Assembly: GCF_003812745.1 (NCBI RefSeq)
Contig: NZ_CP033831.1
Location: 2,728,001 to 2,792,000, forward strand
Reading direction: 5' to 3'
Length of the DNA stretch: 64,000 nt
Source of the DNA: Serratia sp. FDAARGOS_506
Lineage (GTDB): Bacteria > Pseudomonadota > Gammaproteobacteria > Enterobacterales > Enterobacteriaceae
The position numbers were made by a program, and so were the translations under genes. The notes below the pieces were generated by a model, which was given only the letters and a program-made list of their open reading frames with translations, did no database searches and had not been told where the DNA came from. Shown piece after piece: positions 39,592 to 47,808 of this stretch; the first letter of the stretch is position 1; each line of letters begins with the position of its first letter.

Positions 39592-40695
39592 ATGTATCAG
39601 GATTTCGAGAGCGAATTGAACTGGGCGATGCGTCATATGCCGCGCACCCGGGCTGCGGTGGCGGCGTTGCCGGATCTGCGCGAGGTGCGGCTGGCGTGCA
39701 ATATGCACCTGGATTTGAAAATGGCACCGCTGGTGGCCGGCCTGCTGGACAAGGGCGCGGCGATCTTTCTGACCACCTGCAATCCCACCACGGTGCAGGA
39801 CGACGTGGTGGCCTGGCTGGAGCGGCGGGGGGCGCAGGCCTATGCCTGGCGCGACATGAGCGCCGGCGAATGGTCGGAGTCCTTCGATCGTGCGCTGGCC
39901 TGGCAGCCGACTCACCTGTGCGAAATGGGGGCGGATTTGACCACCCGTTTGCACCAATCGCCGAGCGGCCCGCAGATCGTCGCCGGGCTGGAGGCCACCG
40001 GATCGGGCATCAACCGTTTGAACGGCGTGGCACCGCGCTATCCGATCTTCAACTGGGACGATCTGCCGGTGAAAGAAGGGCTGCACAATCGGCATATGGT
40101 TGGGCTAACCGCCTGGCACACCTTCTTCCAGACCACCCATTTGACGCTGCACGAAAAGCGCGTGCTGGTGATCGGTTACGGCCTGGTCGGGCAGGGGACG
40201 GCGGCAGCGGCCAGGGCTTACGGCGGCCAGGTGATGGTGGCGGAAATCGATCCGGCGCGCGCGCTGCAGGCGCGTTATGACGGCTGGCAGGTGGTGGATC
40301 TGGCGAGCGCGATCGCACAGGCGGACGTGATCGCCACTGCGACCGGCGCGAAAAACGTGCTTTCGGCGCAGCACCTGCAACAGGCGCAGGACGGCGTGTT
40401 TATCCTTAACGTCGGCCACGTGGCGGAAGAGATCGACGTCGGCTTTCTGCAAGGCCTGCCACACCACGAGCCGATGCCTTATGTGAACGCTTACCAACTC
40501 AATGAGAAGACGGTCTATTTGCTGGCCAACGGCTCGATGTTCAACCTGACCGCCGGCTACGGCGACAGCCTCAATGCCTTCGACGTGACGCTGGCGGTAA
40601 TGGCGGCCGGCATCGGCCATATCGTCGGCGCGGGGGCGCGGCAAACGCCGGGGTTGTACCTGCTGCCGCAGTCGGCCTGGCAGCCGGCGCTGTAA
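39592..40695 (+). CDS. atypical S-adenosylhomocysteinase-like protein
   Basis: 367-aa NAD-binding protein of the adenosylhomocysteinase family, shorter than the usual 430-480 aa. Family landmarks: His39 (NMHLD), Glu134 (LEATGSG), Lys161 (PVKEGLHN), NAD motif GYGLVGQG (about 195-202), EIDPARALQA, NVGHVAEEID and the end FNLTAGYGDSLNAFDVT. Two catalytic acidic positions differ: the aspartate after the lysine is His165, and DDGGD reads EMGAD. Enterobacteria normally recycle SAH by Pfs/LuxS, so a housekeeping role is doubtful. Lies 45 bp after the GlxA regulator on the same strand. Confidence 0.8.
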   Translation: MYQDFESELNWAMRHMPRTRAAVAALPDLREVRLACNMHLDLKMAPLVAGLLDKGAAIFLTTCNPTTVQDDVVAWLERRGAQAYAWRDMSAGEWSESFDRALAWQPTHLCEMGADLTTRLHQSPSGPQIVAGLEATGSGINRLNGVAPRYPIFNWDDLPVKEGLHNRHMVGLTAWHTFFQTTHLTLHEKRVLVIGYGLVGQGTAAAARAYGGQVMVAEIDPARALQARYDGWQVVDLASAIAQADVIATATGAKNVLSAQHLQQAQDGVFILNVGHVAEEIDVGFLQGLPHHEPMPYVNAYQLNEKTVYLLANGSMFNLTAGYGDSLNAFDVTLAVMAAGIGHIVGAGARQTPGLYLLPQSAWQPAL

Positions 40696-40846
40696 CTTTT
40701 TCTGCGCGGGCGTTCATCCCAGAGCGCCCGCGGGCTGTGTCGTTTTTCGGCCGACAGAATTTGTCACAAATCCGCCCTATAATCCCAGTGCCAAGCGCTG
40801 AACCCTCACATATAATTCGCTGAGTTCAAGCCCCCATTTCAGAGTA

Positions 40847-41776
40847 ATGCCTGTGAAAATACGTGTTTTGGTTCTGACCCTGCTCGCTTTGCAGGCGGGC
40901 GCAGGCTTTGCGCCGCGCGCGCTGGCTAGCGACAACGCCGCCGCCCTGCACGCCACCCAGCCGGAGCTGGCTTCCGGCAGCGCGATGGTCGTCGATATGC
41001 AAACCCATAAGGTGATGTACGCACGCAACCCGGATGAGGTGGTGCCGATCGCCTCGATCACCAAGCTGATGACCGCCATGGTCACGCTGGACGCGCACCT
41101 GCCGCTCGACGAAATGCTGGCGGTGGATATCCACCAGACGCCGGAGATGAAAGGGGTCTATTCACGGGTGCGGCTGAACAGTGAAATCAGCCGTAAGGAT
41201 ATGCTGCTGCTGGCGCTGATGTCGTCGGAAAACCGCGCCGCCGCCAGCCTGGCGCACCACTATCCGGGGGGCTACAACGCCTTCATCAAAGCGATGAACG
41301 CCAAGGCCAAGGCGCTGGGCATGACCAACACCCATTATGTGGAACCGACCGGGCTCTCTATCCATAACGTGTCGACGGCGCGCGATCTGACCAAGCTGCT
41401 GATCGCCACCAAGCAATACCCGTTGATTGGCCAGCTCAGCACCACCACCGAGCGCATGGCCAGCTTCAAAGACCCGAACTATACGCTGCCGTTCCGCAAC
41501 ACCAACCATCTGGTGTATAACCCGAAATGGAACATCCAGCTGACCAAAACAGGCTTCACCAACCAGGCGGGCCACTGCCTGGCGATGCGTACGGTGATCG
41601 GTAACCGCTCGGTGTCGCTGGTGGTGCTGGACGCCTTCGGCAAATATACCCACTTCGCCGACGCCAACCGGCTGCGCAGCTGGATTGAAACCGGCAAGGT
41701 GACGCCGATCCCGGCCGCCGCCCGCGACTATCGTCGCCAAAAAGACGCCAGCCTGGCGAAAAACGCCACCGAATGA
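40847..41776 (+). CDS. pbpG: D-alanyl-D-alanine endopeptidase PBP7
   Basis: Low-molecular-weight penicillin-binding protein that cleaves peptidoglycan cross-links in the periplasm. Signal peptide about residues 1-28 (ending ALAS). Active site motifs: S70-x-x-K73 (IASITK), SEN (SSENRAA), and KTG ([10 protein letters not shown]). 309 aa, matching E. coli PbpG (310-313). Alternative start two codons later would not alter the mature protein. In E. coli it neighbours dld and bglX; here they are 14-21 kb away. Confidence 0.95.
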   Translation: MPVKIRVLVLTLLALQAGAGFAPRALASDNAAALHATQPELASGSAMVVDMQTHKVMYARNPDEVVPIASITKLMTAMVTLDAHLPLDEMLAVDIHQTPEMKGVYSRVRLNSEISRKDMLLLALMSSENRAAASLAHHYPGGYNAFIKAMNAKAKALGMTNTHYVEPTGLSIHNVSTARDLTKLLIATKQYPLIGQLSTTTERMASFKDPNYTLPFRNTNHLVYNPKWNIQLTKTGFTNQAGHCLAMRTVIGNRSVSLVVLDAFGKYTHFADANRLRSWIETGKVTPIPAAARDYRRQKDASLAKNATE

Positions 41777-41784
41777 TCCGCCTG

Positions 41785-41811
41785 GCGGCCTGCTCGTTTG
41801 CAGCAGGCCGC
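41785..41811. terminator. hairpin between pbpG and the GNAT gene
   Basis: GCGGCCTGCT (41785-41794) pairs perfectly with AGCAGGCCGC (41802-41811) over a 7-base loop, between two convergent genes. No T tract; may block both directions weakly. Confidence 0.55.
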
Positions 41812-42266
41812 TATCGGCCCTCGGGCCGCCTGATGACAAATCCCCGCTCGCGATCGCCGTCGAAACCCGCTTTGAGATAAAGCTGGTGCGCGCCGGTGCG
41901 TTGCTGCCCCGACAGCAGCATCACCTTGTAACAGCCCTTGCGCCAGGCCAGCTGCAGCGCGTATTCGATCATCGCGAGCGCCACGCCGTGGCCGCGATAG
42001 GGCTCTGCCGTCACTACGTGCTCGATGACGCCGAACGGCTGCGCCTGATGCGCCAGCCCCGGGATCAGCGCCAGCATGCAGGTGGCGATCGGCTGCTCCT
42101 CGTCCGCTGCCACCACCAGACGGATCGCCGGATCGTCCAGCAGGCGCTGCAGGGTACGGCGCGCGTCGTCGGTGCGCAGCGGCGCATCCTGTGGGCGCAG
42201 CTCGCGATACAGAGCCAACAGGCCGTTGAGATCGTCCGGCTGCGCCAGGCGATGAATGATGCTCAT
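41811..42266 (-). CDS. GNAT-family N-acetyltransferase
   Basis: 151-aa acetyltransferase with the GNAT fold. Motif A reads EHVVTAEPYRGHGVALAMIEYAL (acetyl-CoA pyrophosphate loop R-x-x-G-x-A) and the C-terminal half has LLSGQQRTGAHQLYLKAGF. ATG at 42266 has a very good SD (GGAAAGGAG). Substrate unknown. Divergent from the VOC protein gene by 76 bp. Confidence 0.9.
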   Translation of the reverse strand: MSIIHRLAQPDDLNGLLALYRELRPQDAPLRTDDARRTLQRLLDDPAIRLVVAADEEQPIATCMLALIPGLAHQAQPFGVIEHVVTAEPYRGHGVALAMIEYALQLAWRKGCYKVMLLSGQQRTGAHQLYLKAGFDGDRERGFVIRRPEGR

Positions 42267-42342
42267 GGTTGCTCCTTTCCGCCGCTTCAACGGTAATCCG
42301 CTATCCTCCATTAATACCACAACGATTGCCGGAGAGGATGTT

Positions 42343-42747
42343 ATGAGTCAGGTTTCGACCTTTGTCATGTTCCAGGGGGAGGCGCAGCAGGCGATCGACC
42401 TCTACAGCCAGGTGTTTGCGCGTTTTCGGCTCATGCAGGTGCAGCATTACGACCCGACGCCGGACGGCCGGCGATTGATCAAGCATGCCGCCATCGATTT
42501 CGACCGGCAGAACCTGGTGTTTATCGACAGCCCGATCAGCCATGATTTCAGCTTCACCCCGGCGGTGTCGCTGTTCATCAACCTGCCTAACGAAGAGGCG
42601 CTGGAGCAGGCTTTCCACCGCCTGGCGGAGGGCGGTAAAGTGCTGATGCCGCTCGACGACTACGGCTTCAGCGCCCGCTTCGGCTGGCTCAACGATCGCT
42701 TTGGGCTCTCCTGGCAGCTCAATGTGCCGGCGGGGGATCTGCCCTGA
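42343..42747 (+). CDS. VOC/PhnB-like family protein
   Basis: 134-aa protein of the PhnB/3-demethylubiquinone methyltransferase-like branch of the VOC (glyoxalase/bleomycin resistance) superfamily. It begins MSQVSTFVMFQGEAQQAIDLY, with the family alternation of FINLPNEEALEQAF and the end GFSARFGWLNDRFGLSWQLN. Members are often metal-free or of unknown activity. ATG at 42343 follows GGAGAGGATGTT. An in-frame start at 42256 lies inside the divergent GNAT gene and is rejected. Confidence 0.88.
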   Translation: MSQVSTFVMFQGEAQQAIDLYSQVFARFRLMQVQHYDPTPDGRRLIKHAAIDFDRQNLVFIDSPISHDFSFTPAVSLFINLPNEEALEQAFHRLAEGGKVLMPLDDYGFSARFGWLNDRFGLSWQLNVPAGDLP

Positions 42748-42824
42748 GGCTAAGAGGAGCGTGCAAAAGGCATGGCAGTTCCTGCTGTTGTTTCATATGT
42801 TTATCGCCGGGCAGGAACTCTGCC

Positions 42825-43781
42825 GTGGGGAATACCGACAACATCATGGAAAGGTGCGAATTGATTGATTTTGACCGCTATGTTGAGCAAGCGAAGTCTT
42901 ACGGTGAGTGGCCGGGGGCACAGGTGGCCACGTCGTCCGGCCGCATTGAGGGATTGAGCTACCGCCTGTATCGGCAAACTGCCGAGAGCGAAGACGTGAT
43001 CGTGGTTTATCACGGCGGCGGGGTTAACAGCGCCGCCGGGTATGACATTCTTGCGCGCCAGTTGGCCGCCGAGCCAACACTCGCGGTGTGCCTGGTCGAT
43101 ATTCGCGGGCATGGCGATTCCACGGGAGAGCGGGGGACGGTTGAGCGGCCTGAGCGTATTTGGCGCGATGTCGATGTCATCCTGGCGGAAATGCGCCTGC
43201 GTTTTCCGTTGGCGCGCAGGCACCTGCTTGGCCATTCCAGCGGTGCCGGGATGTTGCTCAACTACCTGACCCGTTATCCTTGCGAACAGCAGGCGGACAG
43301 CCTGACCCTGCTGGCGCCCGAGCTGGGGCCATTTTCCGGGATGGCCCGCGATCTGGCGGTGGCGGCCCGTTTCGCTCAGGTGCGTCAATGGCCCTTTGTG
43401 GCCAATGCGCTCAGCGGTGGACGGTGGTTTGGGCAATCTCGGGCGGTCAGCCTGAATTTTCCCCCGGCCGTGCTGGCCGCCGCCCCCGATTTTGTCTGCC
43501 AATACAGCGTTAATATGGCTAACGCGTTGACGCCACGCACCCCGGCAAAGCAACTGGCGGCGCTGCGATTGCCGACCTTGCTGCTGGCGGCGGCGCAAGA
43601 CGAGCTGTTCAGCGCGCCATCGCTGCAGCGTTTCGTCGAACAGCATGGCAGCGTGCATGTTGCCTTTGGCTTGCTTGAGGGCAGTACGCATTTATCGTGC
43701 GTCTTTGAGGCCCACGGCCATGTTCTGCGCTACCTCTCGCGCGTATTCGCTATCGCGTCTGATGAAGATGCATCCACGTAG
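42825..43781 (+). CDS. alpha/beta hydrolase
   Basis: 318-aa cytosolic alpha/beta hydrolase. Oxyanion region YHGGGVNS, nucleophile elbow GHSSGAG, acid in AAAQDELF, and general base His in GSTHLSC. Length and the VDIRGHGDSTGERG block suit serine esterases/lysophospholipase-like proteins; substrate unknown. The start is uncertain: GTG at 42825 with a CAGGAA SD, or ATG at 42846. Followed by a 160-bp AT-rich gap. Confidence 0.82.
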   Translation: MGNTDNIMERCELIDFDRYVEQAKSYGEWPGAQVATSSGRIEGLSYRLYRQTAESEDVIVVYHGGGVNSAAGYDILARQLAAEPTLAVCLVDIRGHGDSTGERGTVERPERIWRDVDVILAEMRLRFPLARRHLLGHSSGAGMLLNYLTRYPCEQQADSLTLLAPELGPFSGMARDLAVAARFAQVRQWPFVANALSGGRWFGQSRAVSLNFPPAVLAAAPDFVCQYSVNMANALTPRTPAKQLAALRLPTLLLAAAQDELFSAPSLQRFVEQHGSVHVAFGLLEGSTHLSCVFEAHGHVLRYLSRVFAIASDEDAST

Positions 43782-43833
43782 CTGTTTGTTTTTTAACCAC
43801 TTCTTCTCCGCCATTAACTGGACGGAGGAGTGG

Positions 43834-43847
43834 TGATTAAGATCACG
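43834..43847. promoter_or_regulatory. CRP-like site upstream of the oxygenase/AEC cassette
   Basis: GTGATTAAGATCAC is a perfect GTGA-N6-TCAC palindrome, about 104 bp upstream of the oxygenase start. Its outer sequence also resembles the site at 34927-34948 (both continue into AAA and AT-rich DNA). Suggests catabolite control of the cassette. Confidence 0.55.
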
Positions 43848-43950
43848 AAATTAGTTAATAAATCTTTATGAATTTGATTGCAAAGTGTTAACATCCTGCC
43901 GCTTTCATTAGGCTTGCTAATGATATTCTTATTGTCAAGGAATGCTCAGG

Positions 43951-44955
43951 ATGGATTACCAAAACGTCTTTCAATTGACGGATCAGGAACGAAACGAGTT
44001 ATTTTCGGCATTAGATAAAATTGCTTACGATCCCGCCGGTGGTGATGCGTATATTCACGCTATACGATCGGCCATGATTACCCATTTGCCTCACAGACTA
44101 AGCGCCGCATTAAGCCAGCAAAAAGCGTCTATCAAACCACGGCCTTATCTTATTTTAAAAAACGTGCCGGTGGATAAAGAAGTTTTCTTTTCCCCTTGTC
44201 CGAATGAATACACGCCTTCGGCCAAATCCGGGAATATCAGCGAAAACCTGTTGGTGGGTATTTCTTCGCTAATCGGTGAGCCCTATTCGATGTATTTCGA
44301 GGGGAAGGAGCTGATTAATAATCTGATCCCCAAACGCGAAGCTAAAAAAGAGTATACCGGTCTGGGATTCGATGTTGAACTGGACTTCCATATTGAAAAT
44401 GCGGCGCTGAAACACCTGGAACAGTTCAACGTCTCGCCGATGGGCCTGCTGCTGGCCGGCGTGCGCCGCGATCCGCACAGCCCGATGACGCGCATCTCCG
44501 ATTCGCGTCTGGCGATCGCTCAGCTGAGCCGTGAAGACGTCGAAACGCTGGCCAGCCCGCTGTACAGCATCAAACTGCCTTACCGCTGGCGCCAATCCAC
44601 GCAGGCCGGGCGGGAAGAAACCGCGCTGGTGCCGCTGATTTCGCAAAATCACGTATTGCCGGATGTGAGCGCCGTCTTCTATCCCGGCATGATTGCGGCC
44701 AGCACGCCGCGAGCTGAAGCCGCGCTGGAGCGTTTCTACGGGCTGGTGAAAGAAAACGCCATCGGCATCGATATTTGCCCAGGCGATTTGGTGTATATCG
44801 ATAACCGCTTTGCGCTGCATTCGCGCGATAAATTCACGCCTTCTTTCGATGAAAGAGATACGCCGTTGCGCTGGGTGCAACGCGTCTTCATTTCGGCAAG
44901 CTTGTGGAATCACCGCAACCTCAATCAGGTTGAAGAGCGCATTTTTTCGATTTAA
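43951..44955 (+). CDS. clavaminate-synthase-like Fe(II)/2OG oxygenase (TauD superfamily)
   Basis: 334-aa non-haem iron oxygenase. The metal triad is His147-x-Glu149 (DFHIENAA) and His290 (FALHSRD), with Arg307 or Arg311 as the 2-oxoglutarate anchor. HxE instead of HxD and the general layout are typical of the clavaminate synthase/VioC/AsnO group that hydroxylates free amino acids such as Arg, Asn or Lys. The ATG at 43951 has AAGGA nine bases upstream; the ATG at 43942 abuts that SD and is unlikely. The first 350 bp are more AT-rich than the neighbourhood. Followed 11 bp later by an AEC transporter gene. Confidence 0.8.
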   Translation: MDYQNVFQLTDQERNELFSALDKIAYDPAGGDAYIHAIRSAMITHLPHRLSAALSQQKASIKPRPYLILKNVPVDKEVFFSPCPNEYTPSAKSGNISENLLVGISSLIGEPYSMYFEGKELINNLIPKREAKKEYTGLGFDVELDFHIENAALKHLEQFNVSPMGLLLAGVRRDPHSPMTRISDSRLAIAQLSREDVETLASPLYSIKLPYRWRQSTQAGREETALVPLISQNHVLPDVSAVFYPGMIAASTPRAEAALERFYGLVKENAIGIDICPGDLVYIDNRFALHSRDKFTPSFDERDTPLRWVQRVFISASLWNHRNLNQVEERIFSI

Positions 44956-44966
44956 GGTTATTATTC

Positions 44967-45884
44967 ATGCTGAACGTTTTCCTTTCTATACTGCCGATTT
45001 TTTTGTTAATCGTGCTGGGCTATTTATCAAAACTCTATGTTAAAGATGTCGCCGTATTTTGGAGTTTCTCAGATAAATTTGTTTATTACCTGTTTTTTCC
45101 GGCGCTGTTGATATTGGATATCAGCGAGGCGGATTTTAGCGGCGCGGACAGCTTTTATCCCGTTGTGGCGACCATTATTTCCACGCTGGCCATCGCGTTG
45201 ATTATTTTCATTGGCAAACTGTTCTTCAATACGTCGGCAGATCTGTTTACCTCCATTTTTCAGGGGGGTGTTAGATACAATTCTTATGTATTCATTGCGC
45301 TGTCGCAATCGCTGTTTGGCAGCGAGGGAGTGGCGCTGTCCGGTTTCTTTGTGGCGTATATGATCATTCTGACCAACATCATGAGCGTGTTGGTGATGAA
45401 TCACTACGGCACCGGCAGCAAGAAAAGCCTGAGCGGCGCGCTACTGGCGCTGACGAAAAACCCGCTGATCATCGGCGCGTTGTTCGGGGTGCTGATGAAC
45501 CTGTGTAACCTGCACATCACCGGTGCGCTTAAACAGCTGTTCGTTTATCTCTCCAACGCCGCCACGCCGCTGAGCCTGATGTCGGTCGGCGCAGGGTTGA
45601 TCGTCAGCATGCATATCCGCAAGCTGGTTTCCATCTCTTATGCGACCGTGCTGAAACTGGTGGCCATGCCGCTGATTACCATTGCGCTGGTGCACTATTT
45701 CGGCGCCACCGGCGTGCCGGCCAGCATCGCTATTCTCTACTCATCCGTGCCTTGCGCCGGCAACGCCTATATTCTGGCGCGGCAAATGGGGGGCGATCAT
45801 GAAGCGATGGCCTCCATTATCACCTGGACGACGCTGCTGTCGGTTATCACCGTGACGTTTATCCTGGGCAGCGTAGCGCTCTAA
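44967..45884 (+). CDS. AEC-family (auxin efflux carrier-like) transporter
   Basis: 305-aa membrane protein with ten predicted helices in two five-helix halves. It opens with LNVFLSILPIFLLIVLGYLS, typical of AEC proteins. It has LVMNHYG and KNPLIIGALFGVLMNL in the middle and PCAGNAYILARQMGGDHE at the end. The family carries malate, auxin and related acids; direction and substrate are unknown. Co-transcribed with the preceding oxygenase (11-bp gap), so it may move that enzyme's substrate or product. Codon use is slightly AT-richer than the flanks. Confidence 0.85.
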   Translation: MLNVFLSILPIFLLIVLGYLSKLYVKDVAVFWSFSDKFVYYLFFPALLILDISEADFSGADSFYPVVATIISTLAIALIIFIGKLFFNTSADLFTSIFQGGVRYNSYVFIALSQSLFGSEGVALSGFFVAYMIILTNIMSVLVMNHYGTGSKKSLSGALLALTKNPLIIGALFGVLMNLCNLHITGALKQLFVYLSNAATPLSLMSVGAGLIVSMHIRKLVSISYATVLKLVAMPLITIALVHYFGATGVPASIAILYSSVPCAGNAYILARQMGGDHEAMASIITWTTLLSVITVTFILGSVAL

Positions 45885-45890
45885 CGCCGG

Positions 45891-45921
45891 CGCCGGGCGG
45901 CATTCGCCCGCCCGGCGTTTT
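45891..45921 (+). terminator. terminator after the AEC gene
   Basis: A perfect 10-bp stem CGCCGGGCGG / CCGCCCGGCG with a 7-base loop, followed by TTTT. It closes the oxygenase/AEC operon. Confidence 0.85.
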
Positions 45922-46006
45922 CCGCGATCCTCTCATATCCTTTCATGACGCTTTACCGCTATGCTAAAAATAGAATGGCCCGTGAATATGAAAAGGATGA
46001 ATCATT

Positions 46007-46927
46007 TTGGCAGGAAGTAGCTTACTTACCCTTATCGACGACATCGCCTCGTTGTTGGACGACGTCTCGTTAATGAGCAAAATGGCGGCAAAAAAAACCG
46101 CCGGGGTGTTGGGGGACGATCTGGCGCTTAACGCGCAGCAGGTCACCGGCGTTAAAGCCGATCGCGAGCTGCCGGTGGTGTGGAGCGTCGCCAAAGGTTC
46201 TTTGATCAACAAGGCAATCCTGGTGCCGCTGGCGCTGCTGATCAGCGCTTTTGCACCCTGGGCGATTACGCCGCTGCTGATGGTGGGCGGTGCCTACCTG
46301 TGCTACGAAGGGTTCGAAAAGGTGTTTCACAGCCTGAGCCACGGCAAGGCGGCGCAGGAGGAAAAATCGGACGGGCCCGGCGCCAATGAGGATGCCGCAG
46401 CCTATGAGAAGCGCAAGGTGAAAGGCGCAATACGCACCGATTTCGTGCTCTCCGCCGAGATTATCGCCATCACGCTGGGCACCGTCGCCGGCGCCACCTT
46501 CAGCCAGCAGGTGATAGTCTTGTGCGGCATCGCCGTCGTGATGACGCTCGGCGTATATGGCATCGTCGCCGGCATCGTCAGGCTGGACGATCTGGGGCTG
46601 TATCTGAGCCGCAAAAGCAGCGCGTTGGCGCGTTCCCTCGGCGGTGGCATCGTGCGCGCCGCGCCTTATTTGATGAAAACGCTGTCGATCGTCGGCACCA
46701 TAGCCATGTTTATGGTCGGCGGTGGCATCCTGACCCACGGCTTGCCGCCGGTGCATCACCTTTTCGAAGACTGGGCCTCGTACACCACGGTGGTGCCGAC
46801 GTTTGGCCATATCTTGCAGGGTGTGGTTCCGGCGCTGTTGAACGTGGCGTTCGGGTTGGTGGCCGGCGGCGTGGTGCTGGCGGTGGTGTCGGCGCTGGGC
46901 GCGGTACGCGCGCGTTTCAAGGCATGA
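46007..46927 (+). CDS. yedI: DUF808 family inner membrane protein YedI
   Basis: 306-aa integral membrane protein of unknown function, close to E. coli YedI. The soluble N-terminus ([36 protein letters not shown]) is highly conserved; five or so membrane helices follow. A charged linker near residues 115-140 differs between species. The start is TTG at 46007, supported by the conserved MAGSSLLTL and AAGGA ten bases upstream; there is no nearby ATG. Confidence 0.93.
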   Translation: MAGSSLLTLIDDIASLLDDVSLMSKMAAKKTAGVLGDDLALNAQQVTGVKADRELPVVWSVAKGSLINKAILVPLALLISAFAPWAITPLLMVGGAYLCYEGFEKVFHSLSHGKAAQEEKSDGPGANEDAAAYEKRKVKGAIRTDFVLSAEIIAITLGTVAGATFSQQVIVLCGIAVVMTLGVYGIVAGIVRLDDLGLYLSRKSSALARSLGGGIVRAAPYLMKTLSIVGTIAMFMVGGGILTHGLPPVHHLFEDWASYTTVVPTFGHILQGVVPALLNVAFGLVAGGVVLAVVSALGAVRARFKA

Positions 46928-46933
46928 TGAAAA

Positions 46934-46957
46934 GTCTCGCCCCGAGAGGGGCGGGAC
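46934..46957. terminator. hairpin between yedI and yohP
   Basis: A 10-bp stem (one G-T pair) between GTCTCGCCCC and GGGGCGGGAC with GAGA loop. On the minus strand it is followed by TTTTCA, so it probably ends yohP transcripts; on the plus strand it would act weakly on yedI. Confidence 0.65.
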
Positions 46958-46969
46958 GATGCAGACGCT

Positions 46970-47053
46970 TTAAAATATCAGTTTGAGAACGCCGGTAATC
47001 GTCAACAAACCCACGATAAAGATGATGGCGACAATCCACAGAATAATTTTCAT
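46970..47053 (-). CDS. yohP: 27-aa single-helix membrane protein YohP
   Basis: Tiny inner membrane protein, MKIILWIVAIIFIVGLLTIT plus seven residues, differing at only a few positions from E. coli YohP (also 27 aa). YohP is a model small protein whose mRNA and protein reach the membrane by an SRP/SecYEG or YidC-dependent post-translational route; its function is unknown. The SD is AAGGGAG, 7-8 bases upstream of the ATG at 47053. It is too short for ordinary gene callers. In E. coli it lies beside dusC. Confidence 0.9.
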   Translation of the reverse strand: MKIILWIVAIIFIVGLLTITGVLKLIF

Positions 47054-47156
47054 TTATTTCTCCCTTACCGGTTAAATGTGGCGCTCGATTGGCGCTAACT
47101 TAATGAAATCACTCTTCACTATAGACGCTAACTTCCTATCGTGCGTCGCCATGCAT

Positions 47157-47696
47157 TCAGGGATGCCGATTGTCGCCCGCGCCCAACGCGCGCTGCATGA
47201 TGTGGGTATCGCGCCATTCCCCCAGTTTGAACCCCACGGCCTTTAGCGTCCCAACGCTGGTAAAGCCGAGCGACTGGTGCAGCGCCAGCGAGCCGCGGTT
47301 GGCGGCGGAATCGCCGACGATCGCCAGCATCTGGCGCCAGGGGCCTTGCTCGCAGCGGGCGATCAGCGCGCTCAGCAGCGCTTTGCCGACGCCTTTGCCC
47401 TGTTGCCCCTCGGCGATATACACCGAGTCCTCCACGGTAAAACGATAGGCCGGCCGGGGGCGATACGGTGTGGCATAGCAGTAGCCCACAATACGGCCTT
47501 CGCTCTTCGCCACCAGCCAGGGTAGCCTGGCCTCTTGCACCTTGCCCAGCCGCAACTGCATTTCCGCTAAGGTCGGCGGTTGTTCTTCAAACGAGGCCGC
47601 GCCGTACAGCACGTGGTAGGTGTAAATGCGCAGCACGGCGGCCATATCGCCCGACGTGGCGTCGAGGAGGCTGAATGCGGGAGCGGAGAGCGTCAT
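47157..47696 (-). CDS. L-amino acid N-acyltransferase MnaT/phosphinothricin acetyltransferase-like
   Basis: 179-aa GNAT enzyme of the PAT/bar-MnaT (YncA) group, which acetylates methionine sulfone/sulfoximine and, in some members, phosphinothricin. Markers: IYTYHVLYGAASFEEQPPT near the start, EDSVYIAEGQQGKGVGKALL (acetyl-CoA loop), and NRGSLALHQSLGFTSVGTL with the C-terminal GEWRDTHIMQR. Monocistronic. Confidence 0.88.
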   Translation of the reverse strand: MTLSAPAFSLLDATSGDMAAVLRIYTYHVLYGAASFEEQPPTLAEMQLRLGKVQEARLPWLVAKSEGRIVGYCYATPYRPRPAYRFTVEDSVYIAEGQQGKGVGKALLSALIARCEQGPWRQMLAIVGDSAANRGSLALHQSLGFTSVGTLKAVGFKLGEWRDTHIMQRALGAGDNRHP

Positions 47697-47808
47697 GGTG
47701 ATGGCTGTTTACCTTGAAAATCAGCGGATAAACGCCATTATGCGCGCCGCTCGCCGCCGGGGTAAATCGGGTTTTCTTATGGTGAGATAAGAAAACCCTA
47801 TGGGATTG

